Of a stretch of DNA of 14,173 nt, positions 13,673 through 14,173 are shown one piece after another. This stretch comes from Clostridia bacterium (GTDB lineage: Bacteria > Bacillota > Clostridia > Christensenellales > CAG-314). Every line of letters starts with the position of its first letter. Within the stretch, counting starts at the first letter, position 1. The stretch lies in the NCBI GenBank assembly GCA_017452035.1, contig JAFTNE010000060.1, positions 1 to 14,173 on the forward strand. Direction: 5' to 3'. Made by a program: the position numbers and the translations under genes. A model generated the notes under the pieces. It saw only the letters and a list, made by a program, of their open reading frames with translations, was not told where the DNA came from and made no database searches.

Positions 13673-14173
13673 TTAACCAATCAAGCTAAACGTAGCGTAG
13701 TCAACCTTAAACAAACCACAAAGCAAATCGCCAATAAAGTTGGTGTGGTGTACGTAGGAGAACAACATAGAACCGTCAGCCATAGCTACAACTTGTGCGC
13801 CCAATTCTGGGAAGAAGTTTGCGCAAACAATTGCAAAAGCAGAGTAGAGTACACCAAACACAACAATGTAACCAAAAGCTACAGAGAATACAGCTCCAAT
13901 AATCTTGTCGATACTTTTGATAACAGGCACACCGGCCAACAGACAAATAAGCTTTTTGAGTCCAATACAAATATACTTCAAAATAAGGTAACTAACAAGC
14001 CAAATTACAAATCCAGTAATAAGTGTTGCAAGCAAATCTCCCAAGAAAGCAGCCAAGGTATCTACACCAGCTTGTTGCATCCCGTCAAAAATTTGGGTTG
14101 CAAGTCCACCCAAAACGGAAAATACACCAACATCTTCGCCCGTAAGTAACTCGGCAAGCGCCTCAGGTGAGGA
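13673..14173 (-). CDS. CvpA-like membrane protein (N-terminus outside window)
   Basis: The frame is open to the window edge, so the gene starts beyond 14173; 166 residues are visible and the stop is TAA at 13673-13675. A TTG at 14113 is in frame, but the frame continues upstream without a stop, so that codon is not taken as the start. Hydrophobic segments lie at about visible residues 42-67 (AAFLGDLLATLITGFVIWLV onward) and 94-118. The segment IKSIDKIIGAVFSVAFGYIVVFG resembles the most conserved part of CvpA proteins and the matching region of the CvpA-like gene after parB. The protein ends in a soluble tail ATFSLIG. Function unknown. It converges on the parS region and ends at a strong terminator. 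Confidence 0.72.
   Translation of the reverse strand, partial: SSPEALAELLTGEDVGVFSVLGGLATQIFDGMQQAGVDTLAAFLGDLLATLITGFVIWLVSYLILKYICIGLKKLICLLAGVPVIKSIDKIIGAVFSVAFGYIVVFGVLYSAFAIVCANFFPELGAQVVAMADGSMLFSYVHHTNFIGDLLCGLFKVDYATFSLIG

Overview
The window is an AT-rich bacterial chromosome segment carrying the conserved origin-proximal housekeeping set of Bacillota: rpmE, rpmH-rnpA-yidD-yidC-jag, the mnmE-mnmG-rsmG group, and parA(soj)-parB(spo0J). Gram-positive Shine-Dalgarno sites, a lipoprotein-type YidC, Jag and parS sites of the TGTTTCACGTGAAACA type point to a Clostridia-like member of Bacillota, perhaps an uncultured lineage. That placement is inferred from gene content and protein style, not from a database search.

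Layout. (1) 1-202: rpmE on the minus strand, cut at the window edge just before its expected C-terminus. (2) 203-678: a gene-free divergent spacer with facing promoters for rpmE and rpmH, both of the form TTGAC-N, 17 bp, TAAAAT. (3) 679-3492: a compact plus-strand operon rpmH-rnpA-yidD-yidC-jag, ending in a strong intrinsic terminator. Its products are ribosomal protein L34, the RNase P protein, and three membrane-biogenesis or RNA-binding factors. (4) 3918-4373: a small unrecognised two-helix membrane protein with a zinc-ribbon-like Cys pattern, with its own promoter and terminator. (5) 4631-8725: mnmE, mnmG and rsmG on the minus strand (tRNA U34 modification and 16S rRNA methylation). (6) 9125-11437: parA-parB and a CvpA-like membrane protein on the plus strand, ending at a terminator. 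(7) 11438-13672: about 2.2 kb with no credible gene, holding three copies of a ~29-bp repeat and three parS sites. (8) 13673-14173: the C-terminal part of a second CvpA-like membrane protein on the minus strand.

How they fit together. ParA, ParB and the parS cluster form a chromosome-partition system encoded and loaded at one locus. The order jag, (mnmE, mnmG, rsmG), parA, parB is the familiar Bacillota order, but the bracketed block is inverted, and the small zinc-ribbon gene sits at one inferred breakpoint. dnaA is absent from the window, although rpmH is commonly next to it; rpmE occupies the position divergent to rpmH. No convincing DnaA-box cluster was found, so no oriC is called.

The least explained items are the three-copy repeat in the spacer with parS, the enlarged outer loop of YidC, and the zinc-ribbon membrane protein. 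I did not find strong evidence of a new defence, mobile or biosynthetic system here.
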